Shown here piece after piece: positions 34,780 to 41,735 of a stretch of 64,000 nt of DNA. The notes under the pieces are model-generated. The model did no database searches. It worked only from the letters and a program-made list of their open reading frames with translations, and was not told where the DNA came from. Within the stretch, counting starts at the first letter, position 1, and every line of letters begins with the position of its first letter. The position numbers and the translations under genes are program-made. Source of the DNA: an uncultured Bacteroidia bacterium (lineage in GTDB: Bacteria; Bacteroidota; Bacteroidia; Bacteroidales; UBA932); NCBI GenBank assembly GCA_902788095.1, contig CADAIT010000001.1, positions 124,001 to 188,000 of the forward strand. Direction: 5' to 3'.

Positions 34780-35076
34780 TCAGACTGCGACGCCTGTTGA
34801 AAGAATGTCTTCGTATAGTGGAGAAGGATACCGGGCGTCAATCAAGACAGGTTCAATCAAAGTATCTACATCCCATGTAATCCTCCACAGCTTAGCAGAT
34901 TCCTTCAAAAAATCACCCTTGACTTCAGGAACAACCACGGCCACATCGATGTCACTGTCTTCACGGGCAGTCCCTTTGCTGTAAGAGCCATACAGATACA
35001 CCGTGGCGGGCCCCATTGTTGAGACCACTTTGTCCTTGTATCTGCGGACTACATCTATAACATCGTTTTTACCCAT
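34780..35076 (-). CDS. MNT-type nucleotidyltransferase (antitoxin-like)
   Basis: A 98-residue minimal nucleotidyltransferase. The active-site motif GSYSKGTAREDSDIDVAVV fits GSx10DxD exactly, and a third acidic residue may lie in DVDTLIEPVLID. Such MNT proteins pair with HEPN proteins; in characterised pairs MntA AMPylates HepT and neutralises its RNase. Its start overlaps the HEPN gene by 22 bp in one leftward operon. Base composition is visibly more AT-rich than the neighbours, which suggests acquisition by transfer. Confidence 0.88.
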   Translation of the reverse strand: MGKNDVIDVVRRYKDKVVSTMGPATVYLYGSYSKGTAREDSDIDVAVVVPEVKGDFLKESAKLWRITWDVDTLIEPVLIDARYPSPLYEDILSTGVAV

Positions 35077-35444
35077 TGCTGAAGTTCTTTTGTTTTCTGC
35101 ATCAATTCCTTACAGCGTTCCTCAGATAAAGCATCTCCTATTATTTGCTTGTAGGAAGGGTACCTCGCTTCTATATTGAGAGGCATTATTTCTCCTACGA
35201 ACACCCTCTGTTCCTCGCTGAGCAGTTGTCCAAGCCCACAACTTTGTGAAAGGTTAATAAGGTTGTGTGAGTATGGAGCAGGTTCTTCCTTTTTCTTACT
35301 CCAATAGGCTTTGAATATCTTTTCTATGCACTGATGGCACATATATCCAACATAGAGCCACCGACCCGTGCGAAACATTGCATCAGCCGTATCAAAGTCA
35401 TAGTCGGATAACTCCGTCCAATATTTAACCTTGTCCAAGTCCAT
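35055..35444 (-). CDS. HEPN-domain protein (toxin-like partner)
   Basis: A 129-residue HEPN protein (PF05168 type): WTELSDYDFDTADAMF, the helix RWLYVGYMCHQCIEKIFKAYW, HNLINLSQSCGL, and the C-terminal EARYPSYK block. A classical Rx4-6H RNase motif is not obvious, since the R and H in the second helix are further apart, so RNase activity is uncertain. With the downstream MNT gene it forms a HEPN-MNT module. The ATG is five bases after a consensus promoter. The module lies between two direct copies of a hairpin array. Confidence 0.86.
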   Translation of the reverse strand: MDLDKVKYWTELSDYDFDTADAMFRTGRWLYVGYMCHQCIEKIFKAYWSKKKEEPAPYSHNLINLSQSCGLGQLLSEEQRVFVGEIMPLNIEARYPSYKQIIGDALSEERCKELMQKTKELQQWVKTML

Positions 35445-35449
35445 GCTTG

Positions 35450-35480
35450 CAAAGGTAATTATTTTTGAATTAAAGACAAA
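35450..35480 (-). promoter_or_regulatory. HEPN-MNT promoter
   Basis: Minus strand TTTG (35480-35477), 19-bp spacer, TACCTTTG (35457-35450). Only five bases lie between the -7 box and the ATG at 35444, so the mRNA is probably leaderless or has a very short leader. Confidence 0.75.
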
Positions 35481-35785
35481 ACGACCGAATCTCTTTCCTC
35501 TAGGGATTTCGTCGGGATACTATGTGCATACTCTGCGATATCTTTTAAAAGTAGTCATTTTTGTTTTTCATCTCTGTATCAATAGCTTACGACATTGTCA
35601 AAGAACGTCAAGGCAAATATGAAATTGATCTTCGAGTATAGCAAGTGAATTCGCCAAATAACAAGAGATGGAGACCTCTAAAAAGACAAAACCCGCGTGT
35701 TTGATTGCTTGCTCAGGGACACACGGGGATTCCATTTCAAAGGTACAAACTTTTGTTAACTATGCAAAAGATTTTGGACAATTTT

Positions 35786-35973
35786 GACAAGGCGTATTGA
35801 ATGTTGCCGCGTTTGCAGTTAGAACGCAACGCAAGGCCGATTTTCTGCAATCGCGGCAAAGAAAACCGACATTACGGACCAAATGCCAGCCGCGTTTGCA
35901 CACAGATTGCACAGAATGCCGTTTTTCTGCAATCGCGGCCCGCCGGAAGAATGTTGGGAGACCGGGAGGGCCG
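35786..35973 (+). repeat. Hairpin repeat array 2 (A-B)
   Basis: A second copy of the array in the same orientation, with units at 35806 (type A) and 35889 (type B), and the same left flank (GACAAGGCGTATTGAATGTT) and right flank (GAAGAATGTTGGGAGACCGG). It is 83 bp shorter than array 1, exactly one unit. Spacer and unit sequences differ by only a few bases from array 1. The stretch 35481-35785 between the HEPN promoter and this array is AT-rich with no recognisable gene. Confidence 0.88.
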
Positions 35974-36432
35974 AAGGCGACATCAGCCCCTTTTTGGAGA
36001 GGGTAACGTGAGCCTGCTTCCCTCTTCCTCCGGGATTTCGCCTGCGGCGACATCCCTCGAGAAAGGCATGACCACAATCCCTCTTCCTCCGGGATTTCGT
36101 CGGGCTAAAGCCCTCCGACATCCCTCCCCGCCTGCGGCGGGGCGTTGATTAAGGTCGGAGCGAAGCGACTTAAGCCCCTTCCCCGAGGGAAGGGGTTGGG
36201 GATGGGGTAACGTGAGCTTCTTATCCCTCTTCCTCCGGGATTTCGTCGGGCTAAAGCCCTCCGACATCCCTCCCCGCCTGCGGCGGGGCTTTGATTAAGG
36301 TCGGAGCGAAGCGACTTAAGCCCCTTCCCCGAGGGAAGGGGTTGGGGATGGGGTAACGTGGACAGGATTTATCCCTCTTCCTCCGGGATTTCGCCTTCGG
36401 CAACATCCCTCCCCGCCTGCGGCGGGGCTTTG
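35974..36432 (+). repeat. Tandem ~147-bp repeat containing tRNA-Ser 3'-end sequence
   Basis: Units begin CCCTCTTCCTCCGGGATTTC at 36020 (short, 59 bp), 36079, 36225 and 36373 (partial); the two full units are 146 and 148 bp. Each full unit carries a TTCGTCGGG...CCTCCGAC hairpin, CCCCGCC-TGC-GGCGGGG, GGTCGGAGCGAAGCGAC and CCCCTTCCCC-GAG-GGAAGGGG. The unit start repeats the last 15-16 bases of the adjacent tRNA-Ser(TGA) (ATCCCTCTTCCTCCG), in the opposite orientation to that gene. No coding potential. Confidence 0.85.
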
Positions 36433-36445
36433 CAAAGTGCCAAAA

Positions 36446-36484
36446 AAAAAGTCTGTGCTCAAGCAAGCTTGGCACAGACTTTTT
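36446..36484 (-). terminator. Terminator of tRNA-Ser(TGA)
   Basis: A 13-bp perfect stem (AAAAAGTCTGTGC / GCACAGACTTTTT) with a 13-nt loop; on the minus strand it is followed by a total of nine T. It lies 12 bp after the tRNA 3' end. Confidence 0.85.
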
Positions 36485-36495
36485 CCGTCACTTTG

Positions 36496-36580
36496 CGGAG
36501 GAAGAGGGATTCGAACCCCCGGTGCCTTGCAGCACAACAGTTTTCAAGACTGCCGCCATCGACCACTCGGCCATTCCTCC
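36496..36580 (-). tRNA. tRNA-Ser(TGA)
   Basis: An 85-nt class II tRNA. Acceptor GGAGGAA/TTCCTCC, D-arm GGCCGAGTGGTCGATGG, anticodon loop CTTGAAA (anticodon TGA), long variable arm, T arm GGGGG-TTCGAAT-CCCTC, discriminator G. Its 3' end is reproduced in the neighbouring tandem repeats. Confidence 0.93.
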
Positions 36581-36591
36581 AAAAGGGAATG

Positions 36592-36622
36592 CAAAGGTAG
36601 TAAAAAATTATTCCTTAGCAAA
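36592..36622 (-). promoter_or_regulatory. tRNA-Ser(TGA) promoter
   Basis: Minus strand TTTG (36622-36619), 19-bp spacer, TACCTTTG (36599-36592), 11 bp before the tRNA. The -33 box lies inside the 3' end of lspA. Confidence 0.78.
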
Positions 36623-37345
36623 GAACTTCCAGTGGAAGAGAATCAGATAGATGGCTCCCACGGTAACACAGCTGTCGGCAAAATTGAATACCGGTTCAAA
36701 GAAAATGTGCCCGCCCAGACCGGGGACCCAGGATGGCCAGGTCCAAAGCGGAAAGTAGAACATGTCCACCACCTTACCCTGCATGAAGGGAGCGTAAGAC
36801 CCCAGCGTGGCCACCGTATCATAGGTGGACTCGCTGAAGATAAGGCCGTAACAGAGGCAGTCCACGATATTGCCGAAAGCGCCGGCCGTAATAAGGGTAA
36901 GACCCACCAGGACACCTGTGGGGACGGGCGCACCCACGGCCTTGCCCGGAGCGGAGGAGGACGCCTTCGGGGCGGAAGAGTTCTTCGAGGCAGCAGAAGA
37001 CGTCTTCGCGGCGACAGAGCCATTCGCGGCGGAAGCATCCGGAGCAGCAGAGGAATCGCCCTGAACGAACGTGCCCCGTTTGAGCAACTTGGCAATCCAC
37101 CAGCAAAGGAAGCCGAAGAGCACGATCCGGAACAGGGTGAGCAGGTACTTCCCCGCCACCCCGCCGAAAGCCATGCCGAAGGCCATGCCCTTGTTCTCCA
37201 CAAAAAGCAGCTGGAACCAGTTTCCCAGCACAGGGATGCTTTCCCCGAGCGTCATGTTGGTCTTGACCAGGACTTTGATGACCTGGTCAATCACTACCAA
37301 CGCAACGCCCAACAGAAGTAAAGATTTACCCTTAGACCACTTCAT
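36608..37345 (-). CDS. lspA: Lipoprotein signal peptidase (LspA) with Ala/Ser-rich loop insertion
   Basis: Cleaves prolipoprotein signal peptides in the inner membrane. Four hydrophobic helices and the family motifs are present: VENKGMAFGM (conserved Asn), GAFGNIVD (catalytic Asp) and FNFADSCVTVG (catalytic Asp). At 245 residues it is longer than usual (about 160-210) because residues ~96-143, in the cytoplasmic loop between helices 2 and 3, are a low-complexity Ala/Ser/Lys/Pro stretch (SSAAPDASAANGSVAAKTSS and so on). The gene is third in the ileS-dksA-like-lspA operon, 6 bp after its neighbour. Confidence 0.95.
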   Translation of the reverse strand: MKWSKGKSLLLLGVALVVIDQVIKVLVKTNMTLGESIPVLGNWFQLLFVENKGMAFGMAFGGVAGKYLLTLFRIVLFGFLCWWIAKLLKRGTFVQGDSSAAPDASAANGSVAAKTSSAASKNSSAPKASSSAPGKAVGAPVPTGVLVGLTLITAGAFGNIVDCLCYGLIFSESTYDTVATLGSYAPFMQGKVVDMFYFPLWTWPSWVPGLGGHIFFEPVFNFADSCVTVGAIYLILFHWKFFAKE

Positions 37346-37351
37346 AAGATA

Positions 37352-37753
37352 CTACTTACGACCGGTCTTCTCCAGGATAGCCTTTCCTTCCACGGTGGTA
37401 GTGGCATGCGGAACCAGGCGCAGGCGCTCCTTGGGAATGAGTTTGCCTGTTACGCGGCAAATACCATAGGTTTTGTTTTCGATGCGGACCAAAGCGGCCT
37501 CCAGGTTCTGGATGAACTTGTACTGACGCTGGGCCAGTGCTCCGGCTTCCTCTTTGGAAAGTTGGAACGCGCCGTCATCCTCCACGGTTTTGAAGGTGGG
37601 AGCAGTGTCCAGGATATCGTTTCCGCCGGCGTGAGTCATCGCTTCCCTGAGGGTGTTATACTCGGCACGGGCTTTCTCCAACATCTCGTTGATAATGCCG
37701 CGGAACTCTTCCAGTTCCTCGTCAGAATAGCGGGTTTTGCTGATTTCTTCCAT
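37352..37753 (-). CDS. DksA/TraR-like zinc-finger-fold protein
   Basis: A 133-residue protein of the Bacteroidota DksA/TraR-like family, probably acting on RNA polymerase. An N-terminal coiled coil (YSDEELEEFRGIINEMLEKAR) is followed by the C-terminal block YGICRVTGKLIPKERLRLVPHATT. Only one Cys remains in that block where zinc-binding DksA has four, so metal binding is unlikely. The ORF opens earlier, overlapping ileS; the ATG at 37753 (MEEISKTRYS), 5 bp after the ileS stop, is chosen. It lies in the ileS-lspA operon. Confidence 0.85.
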   Translation of the reverse strand: MEEISKTRYSDEELEEFRGIINEMLEKARAEYNTLREAMTHAGGNDILDTAPTFKTVEDDGAFQLSKEEAGALAQRQYKFIQNLEAALVRIENKTYGICRVTGKLIPKERLRLVPHATTTVEGKAILEKTGRK

Positions 37754-37758
37754 ATAAG

Positions 37759-40700
37759 TTATCGTTTTACAATCAGTTTGATGTTTCCTTCTGTCCATTC
37801 CACTTCAACGGCCGATTCCGGGGCGTCGGCCAAAGGATGCAGGCCGATGGAGAGGGACAGCGTCTGTGCCTTCACGTATGCCCCGAAGGCGGATAGGGCG
37901 TCTGTCAAATCCGGATCGTCGGCATAGACCTCCGTATGGATTCGGTCCGTCACCTCGAAACCGGAACTCTTGCGAAGATTCTGAATGCGGTTCACCAGTT
38001 CGCGGGAAAGGCCCTCCCGGCGCAGTTCCGGCGTAACCTCAATGTCCAGCGCCACGGTAAGGGCGCCCTCGGACGCCACCAGCCAGCCGGGCATGTCCTC
38101 GGAAGAAATGGTATAATCGCCGGGGTTCAGCAGGACTTCGCCGGCAGGCAATGCCAGCGAGTAGGTCTCCCCTGCCGATTCCGCTTTCTGGATGGCGGCG
38201 ATTACCGGCTGCTCCAGCGCACCGAACGCAGCGGCAATCTCTTTCATGCGGGCGCCGTATGTCTTGCCCAGCACCTTGAAGTTGGGCTTGATGCGCAGCG
38301 TCATGATGCCGGTGGTATCGGCAATGAATTCCATCTCTTTCACGTTCACCTCCGACAGGATAATCTCCTTGACGGCATCCAGGCGGGCACGGACTTTTTC
38401 AGAGATAACCGGAATCATCACCTTTTGCAGCGGCTGGCGCACCGGAATGTTCACTTTCTTACGCAGGGCCAGCACCAGTGAAGTTGCCTGCTGGGCCAGG
38501 GCCATGCGCTCTTCCAGGTCTGCGTCGATGACGGCGCCGTTCACCTCCGGCATGAGCACAAAGTGAACCGATTCTTCGCTGCGCTCAGAATGACAGGAAG
38601 AATCAGAATGACAGGATGAATCGGCATGACAAGCCGTCAGGTCCAGGTACAGCTGGTCCATGAAGAACGGGGCGATGGGAGCACCCAGAATGGCGACATC
38701 CTTGAGCACGCGATACAGCGTCCCGTAGGCGGCCTGCTTGTCGGCGGTCATGTCACCGGCCCAGAAACGGGCACGGTTCAGGCGGACGTACCAATTGGAG
38801 ACATCGTCGCAGACGAAGGTTTCCAGGATGCGGCCGGCGGTTTTTACGTCGTAGTCCTCATACGCGGCGCGGACGTCGCGGATGACCGTGTTCAGGCGGG
38901 AGATAATCCAGCGGTCCAGCTCGGTGAGCGATTCTTCGCTACGCTCAGAATGACAGGACGGCGCCCAGCCGTCGATATTGGCATATCGGGCAAAGAAGGC
39001 GTAGGTGTTGTACAGCGTGCCGAAGAACTTGCGACGGACATCGGCCACGCCCCCTTCGTCAAATTTGAGGTTGTCCCAAGGTTCGGCGTTGGTGAGCATA
39101 TACCAGCGGAGGGCATCGGCCCCATACGTATCCAGGGCCCAGAACGGGTCCACCGCATTGCCCAGGCGCTTGGACATCTTGTTGCCGTTCTTGTCCAGCA
39201 CCAAGCCGTTGGAAATCACGCGTTTGAACGCGGGCGTTCCGGAAATCATGGTGTGGATGGCATGCAGCGTATAGAACCAGCCGCGGGTTTGGTCCACGCC
39301 TTCTGCAATGAAGTCCGCCGTGGCGCCGAAACCGGGCGTATTGAGACCGCGCAGGCCTTCCTGGGCGTACGGCATGGCACCGGAGTCGAACCAAACGTCT
39401 ATGAGGTCCGTCTCGCGCACCATTTTTTTGCCGGAATCGCTTACCAGATACAGGCTGTCCACATAGGGACGATGCAGGTCAATCTTATCGTAGTTCTCCA
39501 GGGACATGTCCTCCGGATTGAATCCTTGGTCCTTCAAGGGGTTGGAGGCCATGATGCCGGCGGCGACCGCCTTGTCAATCTCGTTGTACAGTTCCTTCAC
39601 GGAGCCGATGCACTTTTCCTCCTTGCCGTCTTCCGTACGCCAGATGGGCAGCGGTGTGCCCCAGTAGCGGCTTCGGCTCAAATTCCAGTCCTGGATATTC
39701 TCCAGCCACTGGCCGAAGCGGCCCGTTCCGGTGGAAGCCGGTTTCCAGCTGATGGTCTTGTTCAGGGCCACCATCTGCTCCTTCACGGCGCTGGCTTTGA
39801 TGAACCAGCTGTCCAGCGGATAGTACAGGACGGGCAGGTCCGTGCGCCAGCTGTGCGGGTAGCTGTGCACATGCTTCTGCACCTTGAACGCACGGCCGTC
39901 GGCCTTCATCATCACGCAAAGGTCGATATCCAGCGTTCCTTCTTCGTCCACATGCTCGAAGTACTGCTTGTAACCGGCCTTCACATAGCGGCCCGAATAT
40001 TCCTTGTACGAGGCATCCACCGTGGCGGCGTACGCAGGGTCCATGTCCTCCAGGCGCATGAAGCGGCCCTGACGGTCCACCTGGGCCTGCGGGTTGCCGT
40101 CTTTGTCCACGGGCATCACCGCGCCGATGCCGGCAGCAGCGGCCACGCGTTTGTCGTCCGCGCCGAAAGTAGGGGCGATATGGACGATACCGGTACCCTC
40201 GTCCGTGGTGACATAGTCCCCGGAGATGACACGGAAAGCGTCTCCGTCCGGGCGGAACCACGGGATGAGCTGCTTGTAGCGCATGCCCACCAGCTCACTG
40301 CCCTTGATGGTGCCGGGAAGCACCTCGTGCTCCACCTTGGGTCCGAAAAGGGCATCCACACGGGCCGCAGCCACAATATATGTAGCCTGGGCTCCCGTGT
40401 AGGGATTGGCGGAACGCACTTTTACATAGTCGATGTTGGGGCCTACGCACAGCGCCGTATTGGACGGAAGCGTCCAGGGCGTGGTGGTCCAGGCCAGGAA
40501 ATAGAGGTTTTCCTCCCCTTCCACCCGGAACTGCACCGTGGCGGTGGTATCGCTCACGTCCTTGTAGCAGCCGGGCTGGTTGAGTTCGTGCGAACTGAGC
40601 CCGGTGCCGTCCGTCGGAGAATACGGCTGGATGGTGAAGCCCTTGTACAGCAGGCCTTTGTCGTAGATTTTCTTCAGGAGAAACCACAGGGTTTCAATAT

Positions 40701-41163
40701 AGCGGTTGTCATAGGTGATGTAAGGGTCGTTCATATCGACCCAATACCCGACACGCTCGGTCATGTTCACCCACTCCTTGGTATATTTCATCACCTCCTT
40801 GCGGCAGGTGGCGTTGTATTCCTCCACGGATACTTTGGTGCCGATGTCCGCCTTGGTGATGCCCAGCTTCTTTTCCACGCCCAGTTCTACGGGCAGGCCG
40901 TGGGTGTCCCAGCCGGCCCGGCGTTTAACCTGGTACCCGGTCTGGGTTTTATACCGGCAGATGGCATCCTTGATGGAACGGGCCATGACGTGGTGGATTC
41001 CCGGCATGCCGTTGGCGCTGGGCGGGCCTTCAAAAAAGATAAACTGAGGGGCGCCCTCGCGGAGAGCCAGCGATTTTTCAAACGCTTGCATCCGTTTCCA
41101 CCTTTCCAGCACTTTACGGCCGGTTTCCGTTAAATCCAGCCCCTTGTATTCTTTGAATATCAT
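37759..41163 (-). CDS. ileS: Isoleucyl-tRNA synthetase with two in-frame repeat insertions
   Basis: Charges tRNA-Ile. The 1134-residue class I enzyme has the HIGH-like motif in PPSANGMPGIHHVMARS (near residue 50), the CP1 editing domain (TTPWTLPSNTALCVG; DEGTGIVHIAPTFGADD) and KMSKRLGNAVDP near 660. Two short segments look foreign: SCHSERSEES near residue 735, just before LTELDRWIISRLN, and ACHADSSCHSDSSCHSERSE near 843-863, before VHFVLMPEVNG. Both come from a dispersed nucleotide repeat (see repeat entries) and keep the frame open. The gene heads an operon with the DksA-like gene and lspA. Confidence 0.97.
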   Translation of the reverse strand: MIFKEYKGLDLTETGRKVLERWKRMQAFEKSLALREGAPQFIFFEGPPSANGMPGIHHVMARSIKDAICRYKTQTGYQVKRRAGWDTHGLPVELGVEKKLGITKADIGTKVSVEEYNATCRKEVMKYTKEWVNMTERVGYWVDMNDPYITYDNRYIETLWFLLKKIYDKGLLYKGFTIQPYSPTDGTGLSSHELNQPGCYKDVSDTTATVQFRVEGEENLYFLAWTTTPWTLPSNTALCVGPNIDYVKVRSANPYTGAQATYIVAAARVDALFGPKVEHEVLPGTIKGSELVGMRYKQLIPWFRPDGDAFRVISGDYVTTDEGTGIVHIAPTFGADDKRVAAAAGIGAVMPVDKDGNPQAQVDRQGRFMRLEDMDPAYAATVDASYKEYSGRYVKAGYKQYFEHVDEEGTLDIDLCVMMKADGRAFKVQKHVHSYPHSWRTDLPVLYYPLDSWFIKASAVKEQMVALNKTISWKPASTGTGRFGQWLENIQDWNLSRSRYWGTPLPIWRTEDGKEEKCIGSVKELYNEIDKAVAAGIMASNPLKDQGFNPEDMSLENYDKIDLHRPYVDSLYLVSDSGKKMVRETDLIDVWFDSGAMPYAQEGLRGLNTPGFGATADFIAEGVDQTRGWFYTLHAIHTMISGTPAFKRVISNGLVLDKNGNKMSKRLGNAVDPFWALDTYGADALRWYMLTNAEPWDNLKFDEGGVADVRRKFFGTLYNTYAFFARYANIDGWAPSCHSERSEESLTELDRWIISRLNTVIRDVRAAYEDYDVKTAGRILETFVCDDVSNWYVRLNRARFWAGDMTADKQAAYGTLYRVLKDVAILGAPIAPFFMDQLYLDLTACHADSSCHSDSSCHSERSEESVHFVLMPEVNGAVIDADLEERMALAQQATSLVLALRKKVNIPVRQPLQKVMIPVISEKVRARLDAVKEIILSEVNVKEMEFIADTTGIMTLRIKPNFKVLGKTYGARMKEIAAAFGALEQPVIAAIQKAESAGETYSLALPAGEVLLNPGDYTISSEDMPGWLVASEGALTVALDIEVTPELRREGLSRELVNRIQNLRKSSGFEVTDRIHTEVYADDPDLTDALSAFGAYVKAQTLSLSIGLHPLADAPESAVEVEWTEGNIKLIVKR
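38570..38631 (-). repeat. CHSERSEES-type repeat in ileS (C-terminal region)
   Basis: A full copy (ATTCTTCGCTGCGCTCAGAA on the + strand) is followed by two partial reiterations of AATCAGAATGACAGGA/AATCGGCATGACA. It is read in frame by ileS as about 21 extra residues. Confidence 0.82.
38930..38957 (-). repeat. CHSERSEES-type repeat in ileS (anticodon-binding domain boundary)
   Basis: One copy, GATTCTTCGCTACGCTCAGA then ATGACAGG on the + strand, read in frame as SCHSERSEES immediately before the conserved LDRWIISRLN segment. Confidence 0.82.
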
Positions 41164-41181
41164 ATTTTTTATCTAATTTTG
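41152..41181 (+). promoter_or_regulatory. cvpA promoter
   Basis: TTTG (41152-41155), 18-bp spacer, TAATTTTG (41174-41181). The -33 box lies inside the 5' end of ileS. It points toward, and overlaps in transcription with, the ileS promoter. Confidence 0.6.
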
Positions 41182-41201
41182 CACACGCTTTATCAGGAGT
41201 G

Positions 41202-41232
41202 CAAAGATAATCATTTTAAGTGGGATTAGCAA
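41202..41232 (-). promoter_or_regulatory. ileS promoter
   Basis: Minus strand TTG (41232-41230), 20-bp spacer, TATCTTTG (41209-41202), leaving a leader of about 32 nt before the ileS ATG. Confidence 0.72.
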
Positions 41233-41233
41233 C

Positions 41234-41731
41234 ATGAACACGCTGGACATCATCATCCTTCTGCTTTTCATCCCCGGTATCATCCGGGGCATCACCAAAG
41301 GCTTTCTGGAGCAGGTCATCACCCTGGTCGGCATTGTGCTCAGCGTGTATTCGGCCTACCATTTTTCCTCCTATGCCTGCAACTTCATCCAGAAGTATAT
41401 AACGGTGTCGGAAACCGTCCTGCACATTCTCGGATTCGTGGTTACACTCGTCGTCGTGCTCATTGCCGTCATCCTCCTGGCCAAGCTCATCACCAAAGTG
41501 GTGGAAATGGCCACGCTGGGCTGGCTCAACAAAGCGCTGGGCTTCCTGTTCTCCATCCTCACCACCGCCCTGGTCCTGGGACTGCTGGTGATTCTCTTCG
41601 ACACCGTAAACGTGAAATTCGAGCTGGTAAAAAGCAATATCCTCCAGGATTCCGTGCTGTACGGTCACCTGAAGGACTTCGGTTACTTTGTATTTCCTTA
41701 CATGAAACAGGTGCTGCACCTGGGTGCGTAG
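41234..41731 (+). CDS. CvpA-family membrane protein
   Basis: A 165-residue protein with four predicted transmembrane helices (IIILLLFIPGIIRGITKGFLEQ start; HILGFVVTLVVVLIAVILLA; LVLGLLVILFDTVNV), matching the CvpA family, named for colicin V production but of broader, poorly defined envelope function. The G(I/F)xxGxxxG-like segment GIIRGITKGF is typical. It stands alone between ileS (divergent) and tsaB (convergent, 4 bp apart). Confidence 0.82.
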   Translation: MNTLDIIILLLFIPGIIRGITKGFLEQVITLVGIVLSVYSAYHFSSYACNFIQKYITVSETVLHILGFVVTLVVVLIAVILLAKLITKVVEMATLGWLNKALGFLFSILTTALVLGLLVILFDTVNVKFELVKSNILQDSVLYGHLKDFGYFVFPYMKQVLHLGA

Positions 41732-41735
41732 CCGG

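Noticed and set aside
34458..36432. Regularly spaced repeats that might be a CRISPR array
   Set aside because: The intervals between repeats are themselves nearly identical, units are 82-148 bp and palindromic throughout, and no cas genes are present.
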